From the NCBI GenBank assembly GCA_030248135.1, contig JASANC010002084.1, positions 1 to 64,000 of the forward strand: a stretch of DNA of 64,000 nucleotides, in the 5' to 3' direction. A program made the translations under genes and the position numbers. Origin of the DNA: Theristus sp. LFF4_11 (Eukaryota > Nematoda > Chromadorea > Monhysterida > Xyalidae). The notes under the pieces were generated by a model. It made no database searches. It had not been told where the DNA came from and saw only the letters and a list, made by a program, of their open reading frames with translations. The stretch's first letter is position 1, and every line of letters begins with the position of its first letter. Positions 43,983-55,016 of the stretch are shown here, piece after piece.

Positions 43983-46464
43983 CTAGTACCTGCGACCCCT
44001 CGGCGGTCCACCAACCCGTGGCCCCCCTGGCCCGATTGCGCCGCTCGGAATCACAGCAACATCCACAAAATCGCCAATCGTGAATTTACATCCCTGCAGC
44101 GTCTTTTGATCGTCGACGCCGCGTTGCCCACTGATGGTCGATCCAATTTCGCGCATTTCATAGCCGCCGCCGCCGCCGTAACCACCGCGGCCGCCACCGC
44201 CATACGGCGAGTCGTCGACTGGGCGCACTGAAGGGAAAACAACGCAGAGTGGAGGGCAGTGAGGCACAAGAATCATGCACACGCGAAACTGGTGTCTGTA
44301 AGTGTCGTCAGAGTGTGCTAACGTTGGATTTTGAGCGCTTTAAAATATTTTTTTTAATCACGGGTGCGAATCGAACCGTGCACCCCGGCACGCGCTCCCA
44401 CATCCAGCTGACCGTGGGCGTCTTCGTCTCTTCAAACCGAAGCGCTGCGCGACGCTGGCCTCTGTCCCGGGACAGCCGAGGAACCCCCTTTGCACATCTC
44501 TGACCGTGGACAGCAACAGTCGAGTTGCGACGTTTGAATGAGCTCAGCTGTTTTTACCCTCATCTGTCTGTAGCCAATCAGTGTTTTGCCCCAAAGTCAT
44601 CGTGACTGGACTGATACAAGTACTAGCAAACTTGTGTGTGTGTTTGATTGAAGACAATTCTAATGGTGCAGTACTGAAGATTGCAAAAAAGTCACCATCG
44701 TTTTTACTTCACAATTGAAAAAGTCAACGTGCCGATGGCAAACTGAAACTCAGTTCCAGGTCGTCGTGCCTCTTGATTGACTTCTTTGATCAAGCCCATC
44801 AATTCACGGAGCGAACAATCCATCCTGGAAATGTCAGTGTCAATTGTCAATGGTGAGTTGTGTGTTGATTTGGCTTCTTGTCAACGTAAAATGCAGAAGC
44901 GATCTCAACTGAATTTGAATTTCCCGTGATGCCCGCCAATTGGCCAGTTACGAGTTGAATTCGGTTTTCAGAATGTCAATTGTTAAATCAGTTTTATCTG
45001 TTCGCGACTAGCCAAAAAATAATTCATGCAAAAAAAATTAAACGAGAATAAAAACGAACCACGTGTAAATCTGCAGTTCGTTTCCTGGGACATTTCCACG
45101 GTAATATTCCTGCACTGGATTGTGACGAATGTTGGAGCAGAACACGCGTAGCAACAGTGGACAAATCTGATCGTTTGAAAAAAACGGTCATTTATTTCAC
45201 ATTAGCTGTGTACAAAAATGCAGTTAAACGTTAAACTAAGGGGTGAATATTTTTCACATTGAATTCTCTTTTTCTTTTTTAAAAACGTTTGTGACGTGTG
45301 TTAATTGACAACATAAAGCTGACGGAAAAACTGACGACAGTCGAGTAGGGTTGTTAAAAAACAAAAATCGTCATTTTTGTTGTTTTTTATTTTTTAAATT
45401 TCAAAAATCAAAGATGTGCTAAATCAACCAGGGAGTTCGAAGAACCACATTTGATGTGCAATCGCCTCCCGTATGACTCCCGTATGGAGGAACTTTCCAG
45501 ATTTTGTTTGGGTGACCGTGACCTCATTTACCCCTTTTCCAAACCGTTACCACACCTCTTCTTGTGTTTTGGCCCCCATAACGTCACTAAATGTCCCCAG
45601 CCCAAGTGAAAATACACATACCGGCTTGAAATTCGATCAATTCTGATGATGTGTCGCGACGGCAGTACACGAAACAGCAACCAGAGAACGTAACGCTTGC
45701 AAACGGAGCAGGTCAGACGCTCAAATTTAGATTGCGAGGCGAATCGTCACCTTATCTGCATCGAAAATGGTAAGCCAACCTTTGGGACGCTTAAAAACTT
45801 CATCGCAGATGTTGTTGAAGCCTGAAATCAGTCGGTAAAACGGTCCAGAATGGACTGCTGACGGTTTTACGAGGAAATTTTTCAAAGAAAAGTTTTGTTA
45901 AACTTTCGAAAAATTGTGCCAAAATTGAGGTTTTCAGAGCATATTAGAGGAAAATTTTTCGAATTTTTTTAAATCGGCATTTTTGTTTTTTTTTAATTAC
46001 TTTTTAAAAAAAAATTTGATTTTTGTTCAACAACCCTACCCCCCCTGTGGTCAGTTCTATAAAAGTGAATAGTGTTTGAAAAGTGAACATTTATTTTTGC
46101 TCCAGGGTGTTCCAAAAGTTAGTCTTTGAGAAATTTTGCAAAAATAATCGAGACATCAGCTTCAAAGACAAACAGTTTTGCGTGGAAATTAGAAATATCA
46201 ATCCAATCAATGGGAAACTTCGGTCAAAGATGAACTTATGGCTCAAGTATTCAACCGGAATTTGTCAAGGTCTAAATTTTGGAACACCCTAGAGTAGAAC
46301 TATTCACTTTTCAAGCACTATTCACTTTTTATAGAACTGACCACTGGCAACTATGGTAATAGTCAAAACAAAAAACAGCACTTCAGAAAATAAAAAGCAA
46401 CCTTTTCCCTGTCGACAGGCTGCAAGTCCTCCATGCCTGAGCCAACGTGCGATTCCACCATCAT
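43983..46464 (-). CDS. SAP18: SAP18 homologue, 168 aa
   Basis: Homologue of Sin3-associated polypeptide 18, a ubiquitin-fold nuclear protein of the Sin3/HDAC and ASAP splicing complexes. Exons: 46402-46464, 45060-45166, 44733-44824, 43983-44227 (phases 0, 2, 1). Exon 1 gives MMVESHV...PVDREK, exon 2 ICPLLLRVFCSN and EYYRGNVPGNELQIYTW, exon 3 MDCSLRELMGLIKEVNQEAR, and exon 4 EIGSTISGQRGVDDQKTLQG with KFTIGDFVDVAV. These are the diagnostic blocks of the family in order. Exon 4 starts with an extra Gly-rich loop (SPYGGGGRGGYGGGGGYE) between the conserved FAIV and REIGS. Intron 3 appears to use a GC donor (44731-44732). The C-terminus ends RGRRY. Intron 1 holds two MITEs. Confidence 0.92.
44350..44425 (-). 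mobile_element. Possible tRNA-like SINE fragment in SAP18 intron 3
   Basis: Read on the minus strand, the sequence has a good B box (GGTTCGATTCG) preceded at tRNA-like spacing by GGTCAGCTGGATGTGGG, an A-box-like stretch. It ends in an AT-rich tail (ATTAAAAAAAATATTTTAAA). The T-arm does not pair properly, so it is not a functional tRNA. Single copy in the window. Confidence 0.35.
45346..46038 (+). mobile_element. hAT-type MITE copy F (SAP18 intron 1)
   Basis: A 693-bp copy begins TAGGGTTGTTAAA and ends TTCAACAACCCTA (one mismatch in the TIR). The interior aligns with copy A along its length but with more substitutions, so it is older. The flanking octamers (CAGTCGAG left, poly-C right) do not match. 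The right side abuts another MITE at 46047. Confidence 0.85.
46047..46344. mobile_element. 298-bp foldback MITE, GTGGTCAGTTC ends
   Basis: The left arm GTGGTCAGTTCTATAAAAGTG continues through GAATAGTGTTTGAAAAGTGAA, and the right arm is its reverse complement with few changes. Internal to the arms, AGGGTGTTCCAAAAGTTAG and TTTGGAACACCCTAG form a second inverted pair. There is no ORF beyond a short chance frame. It lies directly beside MITE copy F in SAP18 intron 1. Confidence 0.75.
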
Positions 46465-46679
46465 CTTGAGAAAACGCAAACGAAACAGTAAATTGAAGCA
46501 AATCACATCAATAATCAATCCGGGCGAACAAAAAGCAGATGCAGAACCAAGTTGTCGACGTCGTCGCCTGGCCTGAGGTCTGCTGATTGAACTGAACTCC
46601 AAGTCCAAAAAACCGTCGGTCGACGTTTGCAGAAGCTGAAATCGGGTTTGAAAAAAAGAAAAAATCCCGATTTTTTTGG

Positions 46680-46855
46680 CATGCGGTCGATCCGGTACCG
46701 GTCGATGCGGTACGGTCGATCCGGTACCGGTCGATCCGGCACCGGTCGATCCGGTACCTGGCAATTTTCCAGGGCAGTCGATCCGGTACCAGGTCGATCC
46801 GGTACCAGGTCGATCCGGTACCAGGTCGATCCGGCACTCGGTCGATCCGGTACCA
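46680..46855. repeat. Minisatellite of GGTCGATCCGGTACC units
   Basis: About eleven 14-16-bp units variously read GGTCGATCCGGTACC, GGTCGATCCGGCACC and GTCGATCCGGTACCA, with one spacer (TGGCAATTTTCCAGGGCA). The core GGTACC/CCGG is palindromic. It lies about 215 bp upstream of the SAP18 start codon. Confidence 0.85.
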
Positions 46856-47135
46856 ATTGAAATTTTCAACTGTTTTAGCATTCAATTCAATTTGTTTCTG
46901 ATTTGTTTTCCATTTTTCTTCGTTTCTCTCATTTTATCTGATGTCTGAAACATTTTACCGCAGGTTTTTTTCGCGGGAAATATGAAAATAAAAACAACAG
47001 ACATTTTTCCTCAACTCCAAAAGAGAACCGAATCAGTCTTCATATTTTTATTTTGTTCTCCTTTTCTTGCTGAGCTGATAATTTTGCAAATTTTCACCGT
47101 CTTGGAGCTTTATTCTTCTGGAAAATAATGCGCAG

Positions 47136-47270
47136 AAAATTTTGGGGGGTCTCCGCCAGACAAAATTTCATGGAGGGTGTGGGGGCGTAATGCATCATTA
47201 TTAAAACAGGTGCATGTGCAGTGGGGGGGGTGTCAGCCAAATTTTCGAGGGGGGGTCCGATGGGGGGAAT
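47136..47270. repeat. C/G-rich repeat fragment, reverse orientation
   Basis: AAAATTTTGGGGGGTCTCCG, CCAGACAAAATTTCATGGAG and GGGGGGGTGTCAGCCAAATTTTC are the reverse complements of modules at 8860-8950. This is another member of the poly-C family. No gene. Confidence 0.65.
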
Positions 47271-47274
47271 CATA

Positions 47275-47385
47275 GACAAAAGACCGCACGTACCAAAAGA
47301 CCGCACGTGCCAAAAGACCGCAAGACCAAAATACCGCAGATTGGTGTGGAACCAAAAGACCGCACGTGCCAAAAGACCGCACGAG
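47275..47385. repeat. Minisatellite of AAAGACCGCACGTGCC units
   Basis: Five to six units of AAAAGACCGCACGTGCC and variants (CACGTACC, CAAGACC), interrupted by AGATTGGTGTGGAACC. The unit length (about 16 bp) is close to that of the three other minisatellites in the window, but the core is CACGTG rather than CCGG. Confidence 0.75.
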
Positions 47386-47759
47386 TAGAGTTGGTAAAAA
47401 ACCGGTTTTTTATATTGCCAGGAAAAAAACCGGTTTCTTTTCCGTTTTAAAACCGTTTTAAAACCATAAAAAACCGAATGCTTCCCACCTCCCAAACTTT
47501 TCAGAACTTGGCATCTTGAACTCAAAATAGGAAATACATCAAAATTAGTGATTTTGAGCAGCGTAAAATGCTGTTTTCGGGCATACAACCGACCCAATAT
47601 GCTATTTTTGCCACCAAATGCTACCCAATTTTTTGTTTCAAATCAAATTAATTTCGCTTTTATTGGTTTCCAGGGCAGCACGTTCGCACGGTTAGCTGAT
47701 AAATACAACTATTATTTTTGAGTTGGTTGTTGCAAAACGCCAACTTTCGTCTTGATAAG

Positions 47760-48640
47760 TTGCTTTTTTTCCCGGTTACTCTAACCTAAGCCAAGCCTTT
47801 TAAAGTTTAAATGACGAAAAATGCAAACTTTTCTGAATATTCGCTGCAAAACGGCCAGTTTTGGGTGGTATGTTTACTAATCTTACCTTTAACCCTAACG
47901 TTAGCCAAGGATTTTTGATAGAATGGAAATGACAAAACAGCAACATTTTACTGAATACCCGTAGCAAAGCTCACCTAAGCCAAGCCTTTTAAAGTTTAAA
48001 TGACGAAAAATGCAAAACTTTTCTGAATATTCGCTGCAAAACGGCCACTTTTGTGTGGTATGTTTACTACTCTTACCTTTAACCCTCACCTTAGCCAAGG
48101 ATTTTTGATAGAATGGAAATGACAAAACAGCAACATTTTACTGAATACCCGTAGCAAAGCTCCCGCTTTTGTTTTGAATGTTTACTTCTTTTCCCCGCTT
48201 ATCCTAACCTAAGCCAGTTCTTTTTGATCGAGTGCAACAAAAAGCAACACGTTTCTGAGTACCCATTGTGTAAAACGGTCGCTTTTGTTTTGTTATGTAG
48301 CTTTTCTATCCTAAGTGACGCGTTTTCTTTGATAAAAAACAAATGAAGGAAAAAGCAACGATTTTCTACATTTTACTGAATACCCGTAGAAAAGCTCCCG
48401 CTTTTGTTTGGAATGTTTACTTCTTTTTCCCGCTTACCCTAACCTAAGCCAGTTCTTATTGATCGAGTGCAACAAAAAGCAACACGTTTCTGAGTACCCA
48501 TTGTGTAAAACGGTCGCTTTTGTTTTGTTATGTAGCTTTTCTATCCTAAGTGACGCATTTTCTATGATAAAAAACATATGAAGGAAAAAGCAACGATTTT
48601 CTAAATACTCGTTGTAAACACCGGCTTTATAAAAAGTCTA
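47760..48640. repeat. Satellite with 190- and 235-bp units and CCTAAGCC motif
   Basis: Two units with a 189-bp period (starting 47784 and 47973) are nearly identical. Two further units with a 235-bp period (48207 and 48442) are nearly identical to each other and share the CATTTTACTGAATACCCGTAG and AAAGCTCCCGCTTTTG blocks with the first pair. Every unit opens with (T)CCTAACCTAAGCC followed by AAGCC or AGTTCTTTTTGAT. No coding frame. Confidence 0.85.
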
Positions 48641-49614
48641 CCTTGTGAAAAGAGCGATCAACTTGCAAGCGATTGTTTTAAAAACTCGTTTTTTGTGAAA
48701 AACACTCCATCGTCTACAATGGAGTCCTTGCAATTCTTACAATTGTCTTGCTTGTTTGTTGTCGCTCTTGATCAAAAGGCATCATGATGACTAACGTCAT
48801 GTGGAATGAAGATTTGAACTTTGCGTTGTCATTAGAAAATGGAGTATGAGTATTCAGCTGATGGTGACTTAAATAGCAAAATTGGCTCAAACTTGTAAAT
48901 TTTAATAGCCAATCAACGTAGCGGAACGGACCTGACTTACACAGTTACTATCTTAGTATTTAAAATAATAAAAATAAAAATAAAAATAAAAATAAAAATA
49001 AAAATAAAAATAGATAGATAGATAGAAGATAGAAGAAGATAGACTAGCCTATTGACCCGAGCAATGTGGCTTTATCAATGCCAAGCCCTTTTTGGTGAAG
49101 TGGCATTGACTTAGAAAGAAAAAACATTACTGATAAATAACCCTGAAGAAAATTTACCTTGTGCTGCCGTGAAGTCGCCTACAATACAATATTTTTTAAT
49201 GTATTTAAATAAATAAAAAATGCGAAGTTTATGATTTTGCTATTTTTACCCGTTTACCCTAACCGAAGGCAAGCCTTTTTGTAAGTGAAGTAAAATTGAA
49301 CAAAAAATAAAAAAACTAACGTTTTTTTCATTTACCCGTTTTAAAAAGCTAATGCATTTTTACCCGTTTACCTAAGCCAAGCCTTTTTTGTAAAGTGAAA
49401 ATGCAAAGTTTATGATTTTGCTATTTTTACCCGTTCACCCTAACCTAAGCCTTTTTGTAAGTTAAGTTATCGTTAAAAATTCTCGGTCAGCAGATTTCAC
49501 GGAACAATGCTGCAGTCCATCTGTCTACAGTCAACAGTCAATCTCGCTAATATATGCAACTAGCTGATTGGTTGGTCATAGCAACTCTCAGCGCTGATTG
49601 GTGGTGCGGGGTCA
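48641..49614. repeat. A-rich microsatellites and diverged CCTAAGCC motifs
   Basis: (AAAAT)n runs from about 48963 to 49010, followed by (TAGA)n/(AGAAGATAG) to about 49045. Diverged CCAAGCC(C)TTTTTG motifs lie at about 49080, 49272, 49377 and 49450, usually after TTTACCCGTTTACC. This looks like an eroded extension of the satellite. No gene. Confidence 0.6.
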
Positions 49615-50417
49615 ACTCCGGCCCACGCATTTCCGGCCCACGCATTACCGGCCCACCCATTACCGTCCCACCCATTACCGGCCCGACATTTCCGGCCCAT
49701 TCATTTCCGGCCCACTTATTTCCGGCCCGCCCATTACCGGCCCAGCCCAATAATCAGTTCTTCCTTTGCTGTATTTCGCCACGGACAACGAAACTAAACT
49801 GAAACTGCACTCTAAACTGTACTACCTGCTCACCGACATGCTTTTAACAAAAATATTTTTAAAAATTTTTCATTTCGGTTTTAGTTTTCATTTCGCTCCG
49901 ATTTGTTCCTGACATTGGAAAAAATGTCTCAGTTTGAATTTCGTCGATGAATCAGTTGTGTTTTTATTTATTGCTTTGTTCCGATTGATTTAGCACTTTC
50001 AATTTTAATGACAACAACACATGGGTCGACAAAAATAAGAGCTTTCGAACCGCGCTGACGCGCTGAGTTCGAATTTTGCATTGAACACAGAGCCAAATTC
50101 AATCATTTTAATCCTCAAAATTAGCAAAAACTTTTATGAAAATTGCCCCTCTAACCAAATTTGGACATGTGGATCAGTGGATCCACAACCAGGCTGTGTT
50201 TCCTAATCCTAATCATTCCTAATCCTAAACCTAATCCTAATCCTAAGCCAAGCCTTTTTGATAAGGTGAAAATGAGTGGGCCGGAAATGCGTGGGACGCA
50301 AATGAACGGGGCCGGTAATGGGTGGGTCGGAAATGAGTGGGCCGGAAATGAGTGGGCCGGAAATGTTGGGCCGGAAATGCGTGGGCCGGAAATAACGGGA
50401 CGCAAATGAACGCACGC
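49615..50417. repeat. Second inverted minisatellite pair around telomere-like motif
   Basis: The left arm (49615-49745) is about nine 14-bp units of the form CCGGCCCACGCATTT or ATTACCGGCCCACCC. The right arm (50274-50417) is the inverted equivalent (GGGCCGGAAATGCGT and GGGCCGGTAATGG). The loop holds CCTAATCCTAATC..CCTAAGCC at 50202-50250, then AAGCCTTTTTGATAAGG. The arrangement parallels 13654-14214 but with a different unit sequence. Confidence 0.85.
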
Positions 50418-53400
50418 CACTCAAACAGTGACAACGAATCTGTGAATTTTTGTTTTGTGTTTTCAATCAATGTGCAAAACCTGCAGAAAAGTGAACAACA
50501 ATTCAATAAGAATAAGAGAAAGAGCAGGAGCCGCGTAATATTGCGAACAGCTGACTTTTGTCCAGAACATTTGAGGGCCGCTTGTTTTGACGTTGCAAAC
50601 TTACCGGGATTTGTTTTTTTTCAGCTTTCTTTTACATTTCTGTAGTTTTTTGTTAAGTTGCTGTTTGGACTCAGATTTGATTTTTCAAGTGAGCCGCACC
50701 ATGCAAATCATTCGACATTTGCTTCTTCTGAAATGCAGACACTTGGTCATTCGTAAGACTTCAACGTTTTGTTTTTTTGTTATTGTAAGCAGTTTTAGAC
50801 AACATTGCTTCACTTCATTTCATAGACAGCTGTGTCTATTTGTATCATCTTCGTTGCTTTCGCGTTTTATTTATTAATAACAGAAGTACATTTTCAGCAT
50901 ACATTGTGAACACAATGAAGCCGACCATTATTATTTGTTGTGTTCTCGATTTCCCATTCAGCCAGGCACATTTTCAACGAAGTCAATGCGCACGTTTTGA
51001 TAGATCATGTTGAACACATGTACATTTGTGTGGGTGTAAATAAGAAACGAAAAACCTAGCAAAGCCCGTTTTAGTTTTAGCTTGTACAATTTTACAACTA
51101 TACATCTTTCCAGCATTTGCCACGTTTTGTCCGTCTTTGATTGTTTGCAATAAACTTTTGCGGTTATGCTCAGAACGTTCCATCCATTTCTCATTTTCTG
51201 TCATAGTAAATATGGAACTTTTCTTTCTTTTATGCCAACGTAAAACAGTAGTAAAATGGCAACGATGAACTAAAAATTTAGGCAGTTTTTAAAATTTTAT
51301 GAATTCTAAAGTTTTAGTTGGTGGTTTTTTTTCAGATTTCTACGTTTTCACGTGCAGTTCCACTTCATTGCTTCATTGAGTTCATTTCTGTCAGAAATAA
51401 AAAATAGCGTCAGCGGTACTTGAGCGTGCAACCACTGTGTTCGCCGCCTGCCTCTTCAGCTACATATCTTACAATTTTCAATTTTCGAACATTCAGAGAA
51501 AATTATTTGTAATTTTAAAACTGTTTTACAATGCTATTGTACAATTGTTCACTGACAGCCAATGTCGTTTTTTCTGATGAAAGTTATCAACAAAAGTCAA
51601 CACGACCAAATTAATCCATGTTCGAAAAATCAATTAAAAATTAGTCAATTTATTGGTCAACGTCAACAGAGCCATCATAATTGACAGTAAAACTGCAACA
51701 AAGCTTTCCGTGACCTTGACTGAAAAAATGGCTTGATCGTTCATCGCAGTCAATAATGTGCGGTTTTGCACCTTTATATTTTTTTGCTGTGGTTATGCAT
51801 TTACGCTTTGTTTTTCATAATTTTTGAAGCTTTCTAATTTTATTTATAGTCGTGTCTTTGGTTTGCTGTTCAAAATGATCTCACAAACAAAACTTTGAAA
51901 TGACCGCGTTTCGACCGTTTTGTGCATTCATTATGCGCGTGTTTCTTTTGCCTGTCATGTATCATGACAACCGTGCATAAATCTGCGCACAGTTTGAACG
52001 CCCATAATTGATACAGACATTTGGAAAATTTGTCCAAATGAGAAACACTGTTCGGTTGTGGAAATGATATTGTGCGTATAAACATGCCTATGTTTTGATC
52101 GTCTGAAGACCCACAATTGGCGTTCACCAACAAGAAAAATCGTAACTTCTTCTCGGCACAATCCGAGACTGGAGAGCGTTTTCTCAATGCAAATCATCTT
52201 TTCGTTATGTGAAATAATTGTGTTGAAAACGTAAAAAACTTCAGAGGCCACGCTAGAAACGGTGTCCGAAAAGGTGTCCGTCGTCCTGTCCGCATGAGTG
52301 TCCCCTCATGGTATCCTGTACCGCGTGTTGTCCTGGAATAACACTCACTCGGCGTTTTTTCCACTTTTAATAATTTCTAAGACACCCACACTGTGCGGGA
52401 CACCCAGGGGGGCTGAACACCGGACACCTGTTCGGACACTATTTTCAAAAGCGTGGCGAAAGAAAAATAGTAAGACCCGCAAAGTATTTCTACCAGATCT
52501 TTGTCGGATACATATGTTGAATGATGTTCATTTTGTTGGCCTGCTGTCTTGAAGTTCATACAAATATTTTTGCGACAGATTTGCGCACTTACATACTGTG
52601 TCTGCGATGTGAAATTTCTTGTAAAATCGTAAAAAATACAATCATGACGTAAGACGACTGTGGTGATTTATCATTAAAAAATATTTCTTCCAACGTTGAT
52701 TGAGCCTGACAAACGTTTCATTTCGCACTGTTCAACCGGGGTCATGGTTTCTGATTGTCTCTTTATTGTTTTGCCTTGTTTCGTTTTGATTTATTGCTCA
52801 ACTAGGAGTAGTGCCGAAAGATAAAACTCTATTTTTATCATTTCAGTTTTGAAGTGTCCTCCCCTGGTGTGTGTGAATGGCTCACTGGACTGCCAACCGA
52901 TCCGAGCTGCTGTGTGTGATGACCGGTGGACGACGTTGGGTTTTTTATTACTTTACTTTTACTTTTACTAAATTAAAACGACTTCACTTTTATTAAACGA
53001 CGACGAAAGGCGATAGAAATAAAAAGAAACAAAATGGCACGAACGGCACATGCTGAACTCATAAAACACAGCACTTTTATAATGTACAAGAACAAATCAA
53101 GGAAAAATAGCTGAACAAAGATTTAAGAAAACTGTTGAGCATCTAGGAAAAAAGTAGATGAGCATTGGAAGTCAAGCGCTCTGTCAGAAACAGCTCACCG
53201 TAAACCCGGCTTTGTGTGAGAGTGCAGACACGAAGGCTAAAGTAGGACATTACAGTTTTCACTCAAAAGTCAAAACGCATATAAAATCCCCGGTGTTTTT
53301 GTCTCCTAAAGTCTTCACCCCAAACACTCGATTTGCCGCAATATGCAGATGAGGTCAAAAAGGCTCTCAAACACAACTGACAAAACAAATTTACAAAAGA

Positions 53401-54831
53401 TTTATTCATCGATCTTCAGTTTTTTATGGTTCTCATATTATTGGTGAGTTTTAAAATCATAAAATCATCCAATATTTTTTTCACACACGCATGTACAAAG
53501 ATAGAATTTTCCACGCCTTTTGCCGTCGAGTACGTGATGCTTTTTGAAAAATTGTTCTTCAAATGCTATGAATACATTTGTTTTATTCATCAAATGCTAT
53601 GAATATATTATATATCTCTTCCCGTCACATTTTGTTCCGATTTGTTGTATTTCATTTTGTTTATCTTTTGTAATCCTGAATTTTGCATTTAAGGGTAAAT
53701 GACCCGATTATAAGTGAATCTTTTCCGTATGTGTGAAAAACATGCAAAATGTCGCGCAGACTGTAAAAATTCTTTACACAATTCAAAAGTTCAGTGTTTT
53801 TTTATTTTTATTCCTGCAATCACCAAATTACAGGACAAACACTGTGGAAGTTTCTATTTCTAACGTGAGAATCACGACAAACATTCAAGAAATGAGGTCA
53901 CTACTTGTACAATAAGTAAAAATCTTTTCCCACATGTCAGTGAACAGTTCTAGATCTAACATAAAAAACTCAATTGTACGTCTATACGTTTGTGAACCTT
54001 GCTGTTTTACAAAAGGCGGGCGATAAGACGAAATCGTTTTACATTGCGAGTCTAGACACGCGCTTTTTGTTTGGTCGTCATCACACCACAGACAACGGCT
54101 TAGGGGCAGGCTGATTCGATTTTAATCGCTATAAATGTTAAAACAACGAAAATGAAGACAAGCGAAACACCAAGGAACAAATGAAATTTGGAGGCAGATT
54201 TCAATTGCTCGAAGATCTGTCGCTGACATTTTTGCTGTAAGCTGCTGTTTGTGAAACAGCCGCTTACGCAGTTTTCTTTGAACGTTGCTAAACGAGAATC
54301 GTCTTTTCGTTCTGATTGCGTACTTTGTTTTGCTTAAAGATTTATTACGGCTGTTGAAAAAAACAAGAAAATAGTTCATTATTTCTTTATTGCAAATACA
54401 TACTTTCTAGTGATTTCAGGCGAAAGTCAAGTGTGATAAGCTTATTCAGTCAACGTGCAACGCGAAAAATTACGTAAAAAGTGCAGTATTCAACAACGCT
54501 GATTTGTAAACAACAACAACAACATTCCGCTTGCAAATCCCCGTGGGGGACTCTTATTTCACTCTGTAATGCCAACATTGCTTGCATATTTTGCCACGGA
54601 CTATTTTTTTGATTTTTTCTATTCGTCAATAATGGTCCTTTCCATCTTCCAGTGAAAAAGCCACGACGCAGCTGTATCCGTTGCTTCATGGTAGCAGCGC
54701 TTTTCTGTGCGCTGTTGCCACTGTTGCTGTAATGAGAAAAATGCAAAATAGAGAACAACAACACGCGGTGAATTCGAATTGAAATTTTAATAATTCGACA
54801 GTCGTCTAATTGAAATCAAAAATAAAATAAA
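50418..54831. other. Gene-free interval, mostly unique AT-rich DNA
   Basis: No supportable gene. At about 52259-52440 the heptamer GTGTCCG and its complement CGGACAC recur several times (AAAAGGTGTCCGTCG, CCGGACACCTG, TTCGGACAC), giving a loose inverted arrangement. At about 52960-53000 there are TTACTTTTACTTTTACT repeats. The remaining open frames are short and unsupported. Confidence 0.4.
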
Positions 54832-54921
54832 ATGTCTGTCATCGGTGACTCAAAGAATACCGACAACAAAACAACAACGACAAAAGCCGGCCACAACTCA
54901 CAATTCAGTAATGCAGACAAG

Positions 54922-55016
<95 letters not shown>

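Noticed and set aside
47214..47450. Open frame with KDRTCQK repeats
   Set aside because: Translation of the AAAGACCGCACGTGCC minisatellite.
52930..53000. Possible LTR/primer-binding remnant (GACGTTGGGTTTTTTATTA)
   Set aside because: Only a short resemblance to the junction of the gag-only element. No second LTR, target duplication or ORF.
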